Assembly: GCF_042655305.1 (NCBI RefSeq)
Contig: NZ_JBHSLR010000009.1
Source: Arcanobacterium_A bovis
Lineage (GTDB): Bacteria > Actinomycetota > Actinomycetes > Actinomycetales > Actinomycetaceae
DNA: 64,000 nucleotides
Reading direction: 5' to 3' (one strand)
In this document: one piece after another, positions 16,955-26,036 of the stretch
How the letters are laid out: each line of letters begins with the position of its first letter
Numbering within the stretch: position 1 is the stretch's first letter
The notes under the pieces: generated by a model
What the model saw: the letters and a program-made list of their open reading frames with translations, nothing else
What the model was told of the DNA's origin: nothing
The model's database searches: none
Position numbers and translations under genes: made by a program

Positions 16955-17695
16955 TCATCCACCAAGAGCCGCTCGCTGACGCTCGGCAAGCAAAGAATTG
17001 CCATGAGCAGCTAAATCCAAAAGAATATTCAGCTCGTCGCGGTCAAAAGCCTCACCTTCGGCAGTGCCCTGTACCTCGATGAACTTACCCGATCCAGTCA
17101 TCACCACATTCATATCAGTCTCGGCGCGCGAATCTTCTTCATACGGCAGATCAAGGCACGGATGCCCGTCAATGATTCCTACCGAAATGGCACTCACGGA
17201 ATCTCGAAGCACAGGCTTTCCTTCCCGCGCAGTAACGAGACCTTGCTCAATCCCCCAGGCAATAGCATCGGCGAGCGCAACATAAGCACCCGTGATTGAC
17301 GCCGTGCGCGTACCACCATCAGCTTGCAAAACATCGCAATCGAGCACGATCGTATTTTCGCCCAAGGCAGCCATATCAACAACTGCCCGCAATGAACGCC
17401 CAAGCAGACGCGAAATTTCTTGAGTGCGCCCGCTGACCTTACCCTTCACTGATTCACGCTGATTTCGCGTATCCGTAGCTCGCGGTAGCATGGCGTATTC
17501 GCCCGTTACCCATCCGAGACCGGAATCTTTGCGCCACCGCGGCACTCCCGCGGTAAACGAAGCCACACACAGTACCTTTGTGTTGCCAAACTCCACCAAT
17601 ACGGATCCCTCGCCCTGAGCGAGGTAATTGCGGGTAATCTTTACCGGGCGCAGTTCATCGTGTGCGCGTCCATCTGCTCGTGTAAAAGTAGTCAT
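16955..17695 (-). CDS. rph: Ribonuclease PH
   Basis: Phosphorolytic 3'-5' exoribonuclease that trims tRNA 3' ends. Length 246 aa. Signatures are RADGRAHDELRPVKITRNY, GSVLVEFGNTKVLCVASF, the LLGRSLRAVVDMAALGENTI segment with the phosphate-binding arginines, and CDVLQADGGTRTASITGAYVAL. It lies 66 bp upstream of rdgB and 18 bp downstream of the MBL gene on the same strand, so it is probably part of one transcript. Confidence 0.97.
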   Translation of the reverse strand: MTTFTRADGRAHDELRPVKITRNYLAQGEGSVLVEFGNTKVLCVASFTAGVPRWRKDSGLGWVTGEYAMLPRATDTRNQRESVKGKVSGRTQEISRLLGRSLRAVVDMAALGENTIVLDCDVLQADGGTRTASITGAYVALADAIAWGIEQGLVTAREGKPVLRDSVSAISVGIIDGHPCLDLPYEEDSRAETDMNVVMTGSGKFIEVQGTAEGEAFDRDELNILLDLAAHGNSLLAERQRAALGG

Positions 17696-17713
17696 GATAC
17701 AAGACTACCGCGA

Positions 17714-18520
17714 TCAGAAGATGTATTCTTCACCTGCTTGAACCACATGTACCTCGCCGTCGAATACACGCTGTGCGTCCGACGTCGTTTTCTCCGGGCA
17801 CGTCCACGGTTGCAGATGCGTAAGCAAAAGCTTCTGAGCTTGCGCAGCCTGAGCGACTTCACCAGCACGCAGGCCAGTCATATGCACGCCACGCACAGTA
17901 TCGCGGCTCTCTTCAAAAGCCGCCTCACACAAGAAAAGATCAGCTCCAGCAGCTGCGGCAATAACGCCGTCACAAGTATCAGTATCACCAGAATAGGTAA
18001 ATACAACGTCCTCTCCTGGCCGAGCGTCCGAAGGACCAGTAATTCTGATACTCAAAGCCGGAATTGTGTGCAACGCTTGGAAAAACTCAATCTTCATCGG
18101 GCCGATCTCCACAGTTGATCCGGCCTGAACTCGCACAAAATCAAACTCCGAAGCATAATCTTCATCAGCTGGATCATCTGAAATTCCGCGGGTGCGAGCC
18201 GCGCCATCGCCCGGTGTATAAACCGGAATCCGAGCTAAAGCTCCCTCAGGATACCAACGCCGATACACTTGCATACCTACGATATCGGCGAAATGATCAG
18301 CATGCAGATGCGAAGCGATAATTGAGTCAAGCATGGCCGGATCAAGGTAGTTGAGCAGCTGCCCCATCGCTCCCGGACCGAAGTCCAATACCACCGACCA
18401 CGTGCGAGCCGAATCACGTTCAGCTTCGCTGGTGTGCTCTTTCGCTTGGATCAAATACGACGACGCCGCCGAGCGTTTACCAGACATTGACCCAGAACAG
18501 CCCACAATCGTCAGCTTCAT
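17714..18520 (-). CDS. MBL-fold metallo-hydrolase
   Basis: Metallo-beta-lactamase-fold hydrolase related to RNase Z and class II cAMP phosphodiesterases; substrate unknown. The metal motif SHLHADHFADIV is clear, and SGDTDTCD provides the later aspartate ligand, with LLTHLQPW supplying the last histidine. Length 268 aa. It starts within the last bases of murI (4-nt overlap), which indicates translational coupling in the conserved murI-MBL-rph-rdgB order. Confidence 0.9.
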   Translation of the reverse strand: MKLTIVGCSGSMSGKRSAASSYLIQAKEHTSEAERDSARTWSVVLDFGPGAMGQLLNYLDPAMLDSIIASHLHADHFADIVGMQVYRRWYPEGALARIPVYTPGDGAARTRGISDDPADEDYASEFDFVRVQAGSTVEIGPMKIEFFQALHTIPALSIRITGPSDARPGEDVVFTYSGDTDTCDGVIAAAAGADLFLCEAAFEESRDTVRGVHMTGLRAGEVAQAAQAQKLLLTHLQPWTCPEKTTSDAQRVFDGEVHVVQAGEEYIF

Positions 18521-19386
18521 TTTTCGCCTCCGGTGCCTGTAATGCTACCAACCGAGCCGACGTCGTTAACGTCGTCGTGTATGTGTACTCCGTGCACAGC
18601 ACTCACCTCTGGCCCGAGAAAACGCTTGGCGAGCACCTCAAAGTACTGGGTGTCGCCCGTCGTCGAAAAGCTATGGCAAGGAGTCGGAGCGTTATTGTCA
18701 CGAGTGAGATCATTGGCCACCAGCTGGCGATACACGTCTTTCGCAGTCTCTTCTGCGGACGAAACTAAGGTCACGCCGTCGCCCATCACATAGGAAATAA
18801 CGCCCGTAAGCAGCGGATAGTGTGTGCAACCAAGAACGAGAGTGTCCACCTGTGCCGCTTTTACTGGCTCCAAGTATTCGCGCGCAACATCGAGAAGTTC
18901 CGAGCCGCTAGTAATACCTTTTTCCACGAATTCAACGAATCTCGGGCAGGCAGCCATCGTAAGTTCAAGATCAGGCGCGGCTGCAAACGAATCCTCGTAT
19001 GCGCGTGAAGAAATCGTTGCTTGCGTGCCGATCACGCCAATGCGCTTATTGCGCGTAGAACGCACTGCACGCCGCACAGCAGGTTGAATAACCTCCACAA
19101 CCGGAATACCTCGAGAATAGGTATAGCGCTCACGGGCATCGCGCAACACCGCAGACGACGCCGTATTACACGCAATCACCAGCATCTTCACTCCAGATTC
19201 GACGAGCTGATCCATCACGTCCAAAGCCAACTCGCGCACTTGTGCGAGCGGGCGTGGACCATAAGGCGCATATTTTGTATCCCCAATATAAGAGATCGAT
19301 TCATGGGGTAACTGGTCGATAATTGCACGGGCAACCGTAAGCCCGCCAACTCCAGAATCAAAAATACCAATGGGTGCATCGTGCAT
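18517..19386 (-). CDS. murI: Glutamate racemase
   Basis: Makes D-glutamate for peptidoglycan. Length 289 aa, slightly longer than average through a C-terminal tail (VHGVHIHDDVNDVGSVGSITGTGGEK). Active-site features are GIFDSGVGGLTVARAI, the first catalytic cysteine in VIACNTASSAVL and the second in LVLGCTHYPLL. It lies 9 bp after the DUF2017 gene and overlaps the MBL gene by 4 nt. Confidence 0.96.
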   Translation of the reverse strand: MHDAPIGIFDSGVGGLTVARAIIDQLPHESISYIGDTKYAPYGPRPLAQVRELALDVMDQLVESGVKMLVIACNTASSAVLRDARERYTYSRGIPVVEVIQPAVRRAVRSTRNKRIGVIGTQATISSRAYEDSFAAAPDLELTMAACPRFVEFVEKGITSGSELLDVAREYLEPVKAAQVDTLVLGCTHYPLLTGVISYVMGDGVTLVSSAEETAKDVYRQLVANDLTRDNNAPTPCHSFSTTGDTQYFEVLAKRFLGPEVSAVHGVHIHDDVNDVGSVGSITGTGGEK

Positions 19387-19395
19387 AGTGTTACT

Positions 19396-20085
19396 CTAAC
19401 CGCGCAAAGCTTTATTCCGAACCGAAAGTACCAGTGAATCTTGCCACCACGAGATCATGGCATAGAGCACCGTCATCATGTCCTCTGGCGTCTCGATTTC
19501 TGGCAGATCCTCCGGCGCAGTTTCTCGCTGCGTAGTAAACAGCGTTGCCCGCTCATAAACGGAATCGCCAGATTCTTCATCAAAAATTCCCAGCCGGGAA
19601 GCGAGCACCAGGCGAATATCGTTCAAAGCCGCCATCCAGGCCACGGCGTCATCATTCTTCACGACAACGATGTCGTTGTTCTCTGGTTCCTTAGAGATAC
19701 CGAGGTAAAACGTGGTGAGATGATCGATTTTGAGCCTGCTCACCGACTCTTCTGTTAATGCGCGCAGTTCACGAGCCAACTCAGGATCTTCACTCATATC
19801 AGGAAGCAAACGCGAAAGGGCATCGTCAAAAAACAGTGAGGAATCGGCGTCGTCTTGCTGGGCAAATTCGGCCTCCACCATATCGGCAATGCCATTTAGC
19901 TCGTCTTCGAACGCAGCGAAAATATCGTCGTCATCATTGAGATCACGACTGCGCTTTTCAATCTCGTGCTCCATATCGGAACCGAGCATAAACACGAGGT
20001 CACGAGCCAGACCACCGAGCATTTGCCGTTCGTCTTCACTCGCGCGCGCTAAATAGCCACCTCGAATAATTTGAAATGCCATCAT
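19396..20085 (-). CDS. DUF2017 family protein
   Basis: A 229-residue acidic cytoplasmic protein of the actinobacterial DUF2017 family, found between clpS and murI in many actinobacteria. Function unknown. Visible features are the start AFQIIRGGYLARASEDERQML, an acidic central region (RDLNDDDDIFAAFEDELNG), the LLPDMSEDPELARELRALTEESV segment, and a C-terminal IETPEDMMTVLYAMISWWQDSLV. The start codon overlaps the clpS stop by 4 nt, so the two are translationally coupled. A link to ClpS/Clp proteolysis is suggested only by this neighbourhood. Confidence 0.88.
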   Translation of the reverse strand: MMAFQIIRGGYLARASEDERQMLGGLARDLVFMLGSDMEHEIEKRSRDLNDDDDIFAAFEDELNGIADMVEAEFAQQDDADSSLFFDDALSRLLPDMSEDPELARELRALTEESVSRLKIDHLTTFYLGISKEPENNDIVVVKNDDAVAWMAALNDIRLVLASRLGIFDEESGDSVYERATLFTTQRETAPEDLPEIETPEDMMTVLYAMISWWQDSLVLSVRNKALRG

Positions 20086-20396
20086 GGTGCGCTGATCTCC
20101 GGTTCAATCGTTGCCCACAAACCAAAACCGTGCATTGCCTGGGCGTCTTTTTCCATCTGTTCACGGCCGCCAGCAGCAACAACGCTGCGTCCACGGTGGT
20201 GAACTTGCAACATCTTCTTTCGGGCTATTTCAGGGCTCATACCGAAATAGGATTCAAATACCCATTGCACGTAGCTCATGAGATTGACGGGATCGTTGTG
20301 AATCACAGTCACCCATCCCGACGCCGATAACGCGCTGTTCTCTACATCGGCACGTACGTCGCCACTCACGATGGTTTCAGGCTCCTGGTTATTCAC
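20082..20396 (-). CDS. clpS: ATP-dependent Clp protease adaptor ClpS
   Basis: N-end-rule adaptor that delivers substrates with destabilising N-termini to ClpC/ClpP. The core VTVIHNDPVNLMSYVQWVFESYF contains the NDxxN-type residues that line the N-degron pocket, and MLQVHHRGRSVVAAGGREQME is the conserved second half. The GTG at 20396 (NNQEPETIV after the start) has GAGGT at good spacing and gives 104 aa, the usual size. An ATG at 20447 would add 17 residues. It is first in the run leading to rdgB. Confidence 0.92.
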   Translation of the reverse strand: MNNQEPETIVSGDVRADVENSALSASGWVTVIHNDPVNLMSYVQWVFESYFGMSPEIARKKMLQVHHRGRSVVAAGGREQMEKDAQAMHGFGLWATIEPEISAP

Positions 20397-20548
20397 CAGT
20401 ACCTCATGATTATTATTTCCATACGCGAATGAACTAAACACTCTCAAATTCTAAAACAACACCTGCAATATGCCACGTGATTCTACGTTTCTGTGGCGTT
20501 CACCTATTTTATGTGGCTAATATCTGCTCACACAGCTAACGTTAAACT

Positions 20549-21907
20549 ATGAATTCTTCTTACATGAGCACTGCGCTGCTCACTGATATGTACGAACTGA
20601 CGATGATTGACTCTGCCCTCAAATCGGGCATGGCGAACAGAAAGTCAGTGTTTGAGCTGTTTGGACGCCGTCTTCCCGGCAATCGCCGATACGGCGTGGT
20701 GGCTGGTACTGCGCGCGCACTCCAAGCTGTACAAAACTTTCGCTTCACCGCAGAAGAAATCGACTATCTGCGCGAGACGCACATAGTGTCGGACGAAACC
20801 CTTGCATGGCTAGAAAACTACCAGTTCACGGGCAATATCTACGGCTATCCAGAAGGCGAATGCTACTTTCCGCATTCGCCAGTAATGACTGTGACGGGCA
20901 CTTTCGCCGAATGTGTGCTGCTCGAAACCGTGCTCCTATCGATTTTGAACTTCGATTCAGCTGTAGCAACTGCTGCTTCACGTATCACTATCGCTGCTCA
21001 CGACCGTCCGTGTCTTGAAATGGGATCCCGGCGTACCCACGAAATGGCGGCCGTCGCTGCTGCTCGCGCCTGCGTGGTTGGAGGTTTCACTGGAACGTCA
21101 AATCTGGAGGCCGGCAGATCCTACGGCATACGCACGATTGGTACCTCGGCGCATTCTTTCACCCTGGTTCACGATTCGGAAGACGACGCCTTCGCAGCTC
21201 AGATTGCTACCATGGGTCCGAATACCACGCTATTGGTAGACACATATGACGTAACGCGGGGCGTGGAACGCGCCGTGAAAGCAGCGCGCGCAGCCGGTGG
21301 CGAATTGGGCGCTGTACGCCTCGATTCTGGCGATTTGGTGGCACAAGCCTTCCAAGTGCGTGCCCAATTAGATGAACTCGGCGCCACGAGCACCAAGATC
21401 ACTGTAACCTCTGACCTCGACGAATACGCCATCGCCGCGCTCAACGCGGCACCCGTTGATTCCTACGGTGTAGGAACAAAAGTTGTGACTGGCTCGGGAT
21501 TCCCCACTGCGCAAATGGTGTACAAGCTCGTAGCGCGCGAAGATTCACACGGCAACATGCACGAAGTGGCCAAAAAATCCAGTGCCAAGCAATCCATCGG
21601 CGGTTTGAAAGTAGCAGGGCGCACACACGATGAAACCGGGCGTGCAACTGGTGAGCTCGTTGTTTCTGCGCAGTCTTGGGAGCAGGGTCATGCATATCTC
21701 GATCAGCACGGCGCACGTCCGTTGCAAGTTCAGTTTGTGAACAACGGTGAGGTTGATCCGCAGTTTGTAGAGGCGAAAGCCCTCGCTGCCGCTGCCGAGC
21801 GGCACCGCAATTCACGAGCAGCACTTCCCTACGCGGCTTGGCGGTTGTCTGAAGGCGAGCCAGGAATTCCTACCAAGCTGGTTGATATTTTCGAAGGAGA
21901 CGACTAA
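20549..21907 (+). CDS. pncB: Nicotinate phosphoribosyltransferase
   Basis: Salvage enzyme that joins nicotinate and PRPP to give nicotinate mononucleotide for NAD. Length 452 aa. Signatures are ALLTDMYELTMIDSALKSG at the start, FELFGRRLPGNRRYGVVAGT, and GTSAHSF, which holds the catalytic (phosphorylated) histidine. The RLDSGDLVAQAF phosphate-binding segment and GVGTKVVTGSG follow. The first ATG at 20549 is used, and an in-frame ATG 15 bp later is equally possible since neither has a clear ribosome site. It is divergent from clpS, as in many actinobacteria. Confidence 0.95.
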   Translation: MNSSYMSTALLTDMYELTMIDSALKSGMANRKSVFELFGRRLPGNRRYGVVAGTARALQAVQNFRFTAEEIDYLRETHIVSDETLAWLENYQFTGNIYGYPEGECYFPHSPVMTVTGTFAECVLLETVLLSILNFDSAVATAASRITIAAHDRPCLEMGSRRTHEMAAVAAARACVVGGFTGTSNLEAGRSYGIRTIGTSAHSFTLVHDSEDDAFAAQIATMGPNTTLLVDTYDVTRGVERAVKAARAAGGELGAVRLDSGDLVAQAFQVRAQLDELGATSTKITVTSDLDEYAIAALNAAPVDSYGVGTKVVTGSGFPTAQMVYKLVAREDSHGNMHEVAKKSSAKQSIGGLKVAGRTHDETGRATGELVVSAQSWEQGHAYLDQHGARPLQVQFVNNGEVDPQFVEAKALAAAAERHRNSRAALPYAAWRLSEGEPGIPTKLVDIFEGDD

Positions 21908-22080
21908 CGGTTCGTTGCTGCAACCAACGCGTTGTTACTACAACTAACAGCCCGTTACTGCCTCGGCGTGTAAGCGTTCATCACCAGGTATTCTTCGCCG
22001 ACAGCCGTCAATAACAGCGTAAATACACTCAGTTAACAATCGGCAAGCTGGTTCTCGGCTTTATCAAGCTGGTTCTTGCT

Positions 22081-23862
22081 TTATGTGCGCCCTACGAACC
22101 AGTTTTGCAGTTTGCTAATTCGTGCTTCGACTTCCTCAAGCGAGGCGCGCGCAACTTCGGGGCCGCCGCATGCCTTGCGCAGATCCGTGTGGATCAAGGC
22201 GTGCGGGCGTCCTGTTTTAGATGCATAAGCAGACACCAATTTCGAGAGCTCTTGCCGCTTCTGCCTGCGCTTTCGCGAGTCGAGCATCGGTTTGCTTGCC
22301 GGATCCGCTTTGCCCTGCTTAGCTTGTGAAGCCTGACGAGATCGCAACAGCTCCGTCACTTCCTCAGGCTCTAATAGCCCAGGGATTCCAAGAAAGTCCG
22401 CTTCTTCATCTGAGCCAACTTCTGCCCACATGCCAAAATCTGATCCGTCATAGACCACTCGATCGAACGTGGCATCAGCTGAAAGAGCCTGGAAGCCCAC
22501 GCCTTCTAGCTCATCTGAGGCACGTTCCTCGCGTTGCGCCTGCTCAAGCGCGGCGTCGTCCCAACCTTCTTCCGATTCTTCACGCTGTAAGGCATGATCT
22601 CGCTGAGCCTCGAGTTCGCCGGCTAGCCCAAGCAGGTTCTCAACCGATGGCAAGAATACCGACGCCGTCTCCCCACGTTTCCTCGCACGCACAAAACGAC
22701 CGATAGCCTGCGCAAAGAACAGCGGTGTCGCCGTCGATGTCGCATAAACCCCCACGCAAAGACGCGGTACGTCCACCCCCTCGGACACCATGCGTACGGC
22801 AACCATCCAGCGCGATGTGCCTTGGGAGAACTCGGCGATCCTGTCCGAGGCTGTTGGATCGTCAGAAAGAATCACTGCTGGTTGCTCGCCCGATACCGCT
22901 GCAAGAATCTGTGCATAAGCCCGCGCCGTCTTATGATCCGTGGCAATCACGAGCCCACCAGCGTCGGGAACACTCTGGCGCACGACGCTAAGACGCTCGT
23001 CGGCAGCTGCGAGCACTTGCTGGATCCACTCGCCTGCCGGATCAAGCGCGGTGCGCCAAGCTTGAGCCGTCATATCTTTGGTGAGCGGTTCACCAAGCGT
23101 GGCCGAAACGACGTCGCCATGCTTCGTCTTCCAGCGCATTTGCCCCGAATACGACATAAACATCACTGGGCGTACGACGCCGTCACGCAAAGCATCCGCG
23201 TAACCGTAGGAATAGTCTGAGCGCGAGCGGAAGACGCCGTCGCCATCCGGTTCGTATTGAACGAACGGAATTGCCGCGGTATCAGAACGAAATGGCGTAC
23301 CAGTGAGCGACAGGCGGTGCTTGGCAGGATCAAAAGCGATCCGGATAGCGTCCCCCCACGAGAGATTATCACCGCCGTGATGAACCTCGTCGAGGATCAC
23401 CAGGGTAGCATTGGCTGAGCTGCGATGACGGTGGAACATAGGAGCGCGAGCAACCTGCGCATAAGTGAGACATACGCCGTTAAACGAGGAACCTAAACCA
23501 CTTTGCGCATTTGAAAAATCCGGATCGAGCTGCAATCCCACTCGGGCAGCAGCTTCGGCCCACTGATATTTCAGGTGTTCAGTTGGGCAAACCACAGTGA
23601 TTTCCGAAACTAAGCCTCGGGATTTCAACTCGGTTGCGATACGGAGCGCAAAGGTAGTTTTACCAGCTCCAGGCGTTGCAACTGCCAAGAAATCACGTGG
23701 AGTGTTCTCCAGATATAAATTGAGCGCTTCTGCCTGCCACGCACGCAAGTGTCCCGCAGTTCCCCACGCAGCACGCTGTGGGAACGCCGGCGAGAGATTC
23801 TCGGCTGCGGAAACTGAAACTGATTGTGGAGGTTGGTGGTGGCGCTTTACCGCCTCACTCAC
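22081..23862 (-). CDS. Superfamily 2 DEAD/DEAH-box helicase
   Basis: SF2 ATPase of the ResIII/DEAH type, conserved in actinobacteria next to DUF3039. Motif I is TPGAGKTTFA, motif II DEVHHGG, motif III-like SLTGTPFRSD, motif V VRMVSEGVDVPRL and motif VI QAIGRFVRARKRGE. The acidic C-terminal part (EESEEGWDDAALEQAQREE, GSDEEADFLGIPGLLEPEEV) and a basic tail are also typical of this subgroup. Length 593 aa. The nucleic acid substrate is unknown. Its ATG overlaps the DUF3039 stop by 4 nt, so the two are cotranslated. Confidence 0.92.
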   Translation of the reverse strand: MSEAVKRHHQPPQSVSVSAAENLSPAFPQRAAWGTAGHLRAWQAEALNLYLENTPRDFLAVATPGAGKTTFALRIATELKSRGLVSEITVVCPTEHLKYQWAEAAARVGLQLDPDFSNAQSGLGSSFNGVCLTYAQVARAPMFHRHRSSANATLVILDEVHHGGDNLSWGDAIRIAFDPAKHRLSLTGTPFRSDTAAIPFVQYEPDGDGVFRSRSDYSYGYADALRDGVVRPVMFMSYSGQMRWKTKHGDVVSATLGEPLTKDMTAQAWRTALDPAGEWIQQVLAAADERLSVVRQSVPDAGGLVIATDHKTARAYAQILAAVSGEQPAVILSDDPTASDRIAEFSQGTSRWMVAVRMVSEGVDVPRLCVGVYATSTATPLFFAQAIGRFVRARKRGETASVFLPSVENLLGLAGELEAQRDHALQREESEEGWDDAALEQAQREERASDELEGVGFQALSADATFDRVVYDGSDFGMWAEVGSDEEADFLGIPGLLEPEEVTELLRSRQASQAKQGKADPASKPMLDSRKRRQKRQELSKLVSAYASKTGRPHALIHTDLRKACGGPEVARASLEEVEARISKLQNWFVGRT

Positions 23863-24200
23863 TGGTTACCGCCCGGAGCGTCGGGACCGAAAGGCCATGA
23901 ATTTGAACCGCCGCCATTGAGATTTTTGTAAATCTCTTTACACGTTGGACACACGGGGAAACGATCCGGATTTCGCATCGGTGTCCACACTTTGCCACAC
24001 AGGGCGACTACGGGACCTCCTTCTACTGCTGACTGAGTGATCCGATCTTTGCGCACGTAATGGGCATAACGCTCGTTATCGCCCGGGCTTTGCTGCTCTT
24101 CTGTGCGTTCGAGTAATTGGGTGCCAGCCGATTGTGCAGCGTCTGGTCCTTGTGGTGCCGACGGACTCTGCGGAGCGGAATACGGATCGTCAATACTCAT
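23859..24200 (-). CDS. DUF3039 domain protein
   Basis: A 113-residue actinobacterial protein of unknown function, almost always next to this helicase type. After a Pro/Gln-rich disordered N-terminus comes the domain YAHYVRKDRITQSAVEGGPVVALCGKVWTP followed by FPVCPTCKEIYKNL. The single Cys of ALCGK and the CPTC pair suggest a small zinc site. It overlaps the helicase start by 4 nt. Confidence 0.9.
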   Translation of the reverse strand: MSIDDPYSAPQSPSAPQGPDAAQSAGTQLLERTEEQQSPGDNERYAHYVRKDRITQSAVEGGPVVALCGKVWTPMRNPDRFPVCPTCKEIYKNLNGGGSNSWPFGPDAPGGNQ

Positions 24201-24279
24201 GCTTCAAGTGTAGTGCTTGGGATCTGAAAAATTCATCTGGCGTGCGAGCGGTCAATCCCACATTGACGAACGATAAGTT

Positions 24280-25047
24280 CTACATTGAAAAGAATTCGGT
24301 AACAAAAGGTTTCAAGATGACCATCCACAACAGCAGCCAAAAGAACAAAAAAATTTCAAATGCGATTGAAGATTTTGGGCGATATGAGCCAAAAATAAAT
24401 CCTTTCTTTTTTTGATCTTCCCGCGGCGTGGGCAAACCATCATTCTTGAACGTGGCGGCGCTCCTATCACGATCAGCCTCAGATCCAGCGTCTACGTCTT
24501 CCTCCGTCGGATTGAATAATAGGATCCGCTCAAAACCCAACTCCATCGGATCGCTTTCAACAACTTCGAATGCATCCTGATAAAAATCGACATACTTGCT
24601 TCGCCAGGTGCGTGTTTGTACAACGAAGCTATCCGATCCAGGCGCCATTGGAAAAGCTAAAGAAAACTTCTTGTCTACACGGCGCACATAGATCTGCTCG
24701 TTCACAATGCACCACAAAATATGATTTAGCTCTTCATATACACGCATGCATTGTTCGGCTACTTGCTGTGTACCCAGAGCCGGGTGTTGTTTGCTGCCAG
24801 CATCACGGTGAGACAGCTTCACAACACATGTGTAGCCTGCACCATGTACCTTATAACGGCAACGGATAGAGAAACCTACTTTGGAAGATGAATGGAAAAT
24901 CTTTAGCCGAATCCACCAGACGTTGTCGTTGATCGGTTTGATATGGAAAACGGTACTTCTACGTGAATTCTTTGTATTACGTGGAAAGCAGTCCTGCACT
25001 TGCAAACCAACTTGGGTAAATAGCTCCCTACAATCGCTGTCATTCAT
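24280..25047 (-). CDS. Unknown protein with C-terminal membrane anchor
   Basis: A 255-residue product from the ATG at 25047 (MNDSDCRELF). No family is recognised. The first ~180 residues look globular, with strands such as WWIRLKIFHSSSKVGFSIRCRY and AGYTCVVKLSHRD. A charged linker (PTEEDVDAGSEADRDRS) follows and then one strong hydrophobic segment near the C-terminus (IAFEIFLFFWLLLWMVILKPFV), suggesting a tail-anchored cytoplasmic domain. The start overlaps the stop of the 65-residue gene by 8 nt, so they are coupled. A longer start at 25107 lies inside that gene and is unlikely. Composition is unlike the neighbours, being richer in A/T. Confidence 0.65.
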   Translation of the reverse strand: MNDSDCRELFTQVGLQVQDCFPRNTKNSRRSTVFHIKPINDNVWWIRLKIFHSSSKVGFSIRCRYKVHGAGYTCVVKLSHRDAGSKQHPALGTQQVAEQCMRVYEELNHILWCIVNEQIYVRRVDKKFSLAFPMAPGSDSFVVQTRTWRSKYVDFYQDAFEVVESDPMELGFERILLFNPTEEDVDAGSEADRDRSAATFKNDGLPTPREDQKKKGFIFGSYRPKSSIAFEIFLFFWLLLWMVILKPFVTEFFSM

Positions 25048-25237
25048 CAATTTCATCGTCGAAAGCTCTTGCTTTAAGGAACAGATAGGCATAGCCGAGG
25101 ACTCCAATGCCGAGAAGTAAAGTAATCACCGCGATTTTCCACGGCGTAGCCCAACCTTGAATCGAAAAGAACAGCAACAAAATCCCAGTAAAAGTCATGA
25201 GGATTCCGAAATCTCGAACACGACGATATCGCACCAT
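25040..25237 (-). CDS. Small two-helix membrane protein
   Basis: A 65-residue product with two hydrophobic segments (ILMTFTGILLLFFSIQGWA and KIAVITLLLGIGVLGYAYLFL) and an acidic tail (DDEIDE). The ATG at 25237 (MVRYRR) has GGAGGA five bases upstream, far better than the ATG four codons earlier. A good promoter lies at 25272-25301. It overlaps the next gene by 8 nt, so the pair forms one coupled unit of unknown function. Confidence 0.75.
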   Translation of the reverse strand: MVRYRRVRDFGILMTFTGILLLFFSIQGWATPWKIAVITLLLGIGVLGYAYLFLKARAFDDEIDE

Positions 25238-25271
25238 TGATTCCTCCAATACTCAAGCGAGCCTTTTCAAA

Positions 25272-25301
25272 ATTCTAGGCTTTCAAATTGTCTTTACTCA
25301 A
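25272..25301 (-). promoter_or_regulatory. Promoter of the 25.2-kb two-gene unit
   Basis: Read on the minus strand: TTGAGT, an 18-nt spacer, then TAGAAT, about 35 nt before the ATG at 25237. Both hexamers are close to the vegetative consensus. Confidence 0.6.
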
Positions 25302-25360
25302 GAGAAATGTCTTATTTTGTCGCAAGAATCGTGATTAAGGACTGCTCGTTTTTCGAAAAG

Positions 25361-25417
25361 TTGGTGTGGATTGACCAACATCTCGATATATATTCAGATG
25401 TTGCTCGATCCACACCA
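25361..25417. repeat. Long imperfect hairpin
   Basis: TTGGTGTGGAT at 25361-25371 pairs with ATCCACACCAA at 25407-25417, and an inner CAACATCT pairs with AGATGTTG. It forms a long stem with a small bulge in each arm, between the HU terminator and the promoter at 25272-25301. There is no T-run. It may be a second terminator, a regulatory structure or a small RNA element. Confidence 0.65.
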
Positions 25418-25447
25418 AGATTAAGCGAGCATCAGGTCTAGCACACG

Positions 25448-25489
25448 AAAGTGTGGCTCCGATTGGGTATCCAATCGGAGCCACACTTT
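25448..25489 (-). terminator. Terminator downstream of the HU gene
   Basis: A perfect 19-bp stem with a 4-nt loop, 49 bp after the HU stop. The T-run is short, but the stem is strong and correctly placed. Confidence 0.8.
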
Positions 25490-25537
25490 GGTTAGTCAAT
25501 GTTGACGTTCAGTGAATATTAATCCTGAACGGCAAAA

Positions 25538-25819
25538 TCACTTAGCAACAGCCTTCTTCAAGGTGGAGCCAGCAGAGATCTTAACTCCGTAGCCTGCAGG
25601 AATCTCGATTTCTTCGCCGGTGCGTGGGTTACGACCCTTGCGAGCTGCACGCTCGGTGCGCTCAACAGACATAAGACCAGTGATCTTCACTGCTTCACCC
25701 TTTGCGAGGGAATCAACAAGCACGGACTGGAGAGCCGAAATTGCCTTGTCAGCATCTGCCTTGGTGATCTCTGCCTTAGCGGCAATCTTTGCAATAAGCT
25801 CAGTACGATTGAGGGACAT
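25538..25819 (-). CDS. hup: HU family DNA-binding protein
   Basis: Histone-like nucleoid protein that binds and bends DNA as a dimer. Length 93 aa, the short HU form without the lysine-rich C-terminal tail seen in mycobacterial and streptomycete homologues. The family features are SLNRTELIAKIAAKAEITKADADKAI, the beta-arm sequence RKGRNPRTGEEIEIPAG and the C-terminal SAGSTLKKAVAK. It is monocistronic with its own terminator. Confidence 0.97.
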   Translation of the reverse strand: MSLNRTELIAKIAAKAEITKADADKAISALQSVLVDSLAKGEAVKITGLMSVERTERAARKGRNPRTGEEIEIPAGYGVKISAGSTLKKAVAK

Positions 25820-26036
25820 TGCTTTCCTCTCGAATAAACGATGTTTCTTTGGACTCGATTTGAGTCGCTACCTAGAAATCTAACTGAAAACCTAGGCTAA
25901 ACACCAATTTATGCTGTGTGTTGCCAAATTTGCCACGTTTTTCTGTCACATCTATACCAATCTGCACCATTGTTCACACAAATATGAACAGAATTAAACC
26001 GCTGGTCACAGCGATCTAGAGAACGAAAAAGAAAAA

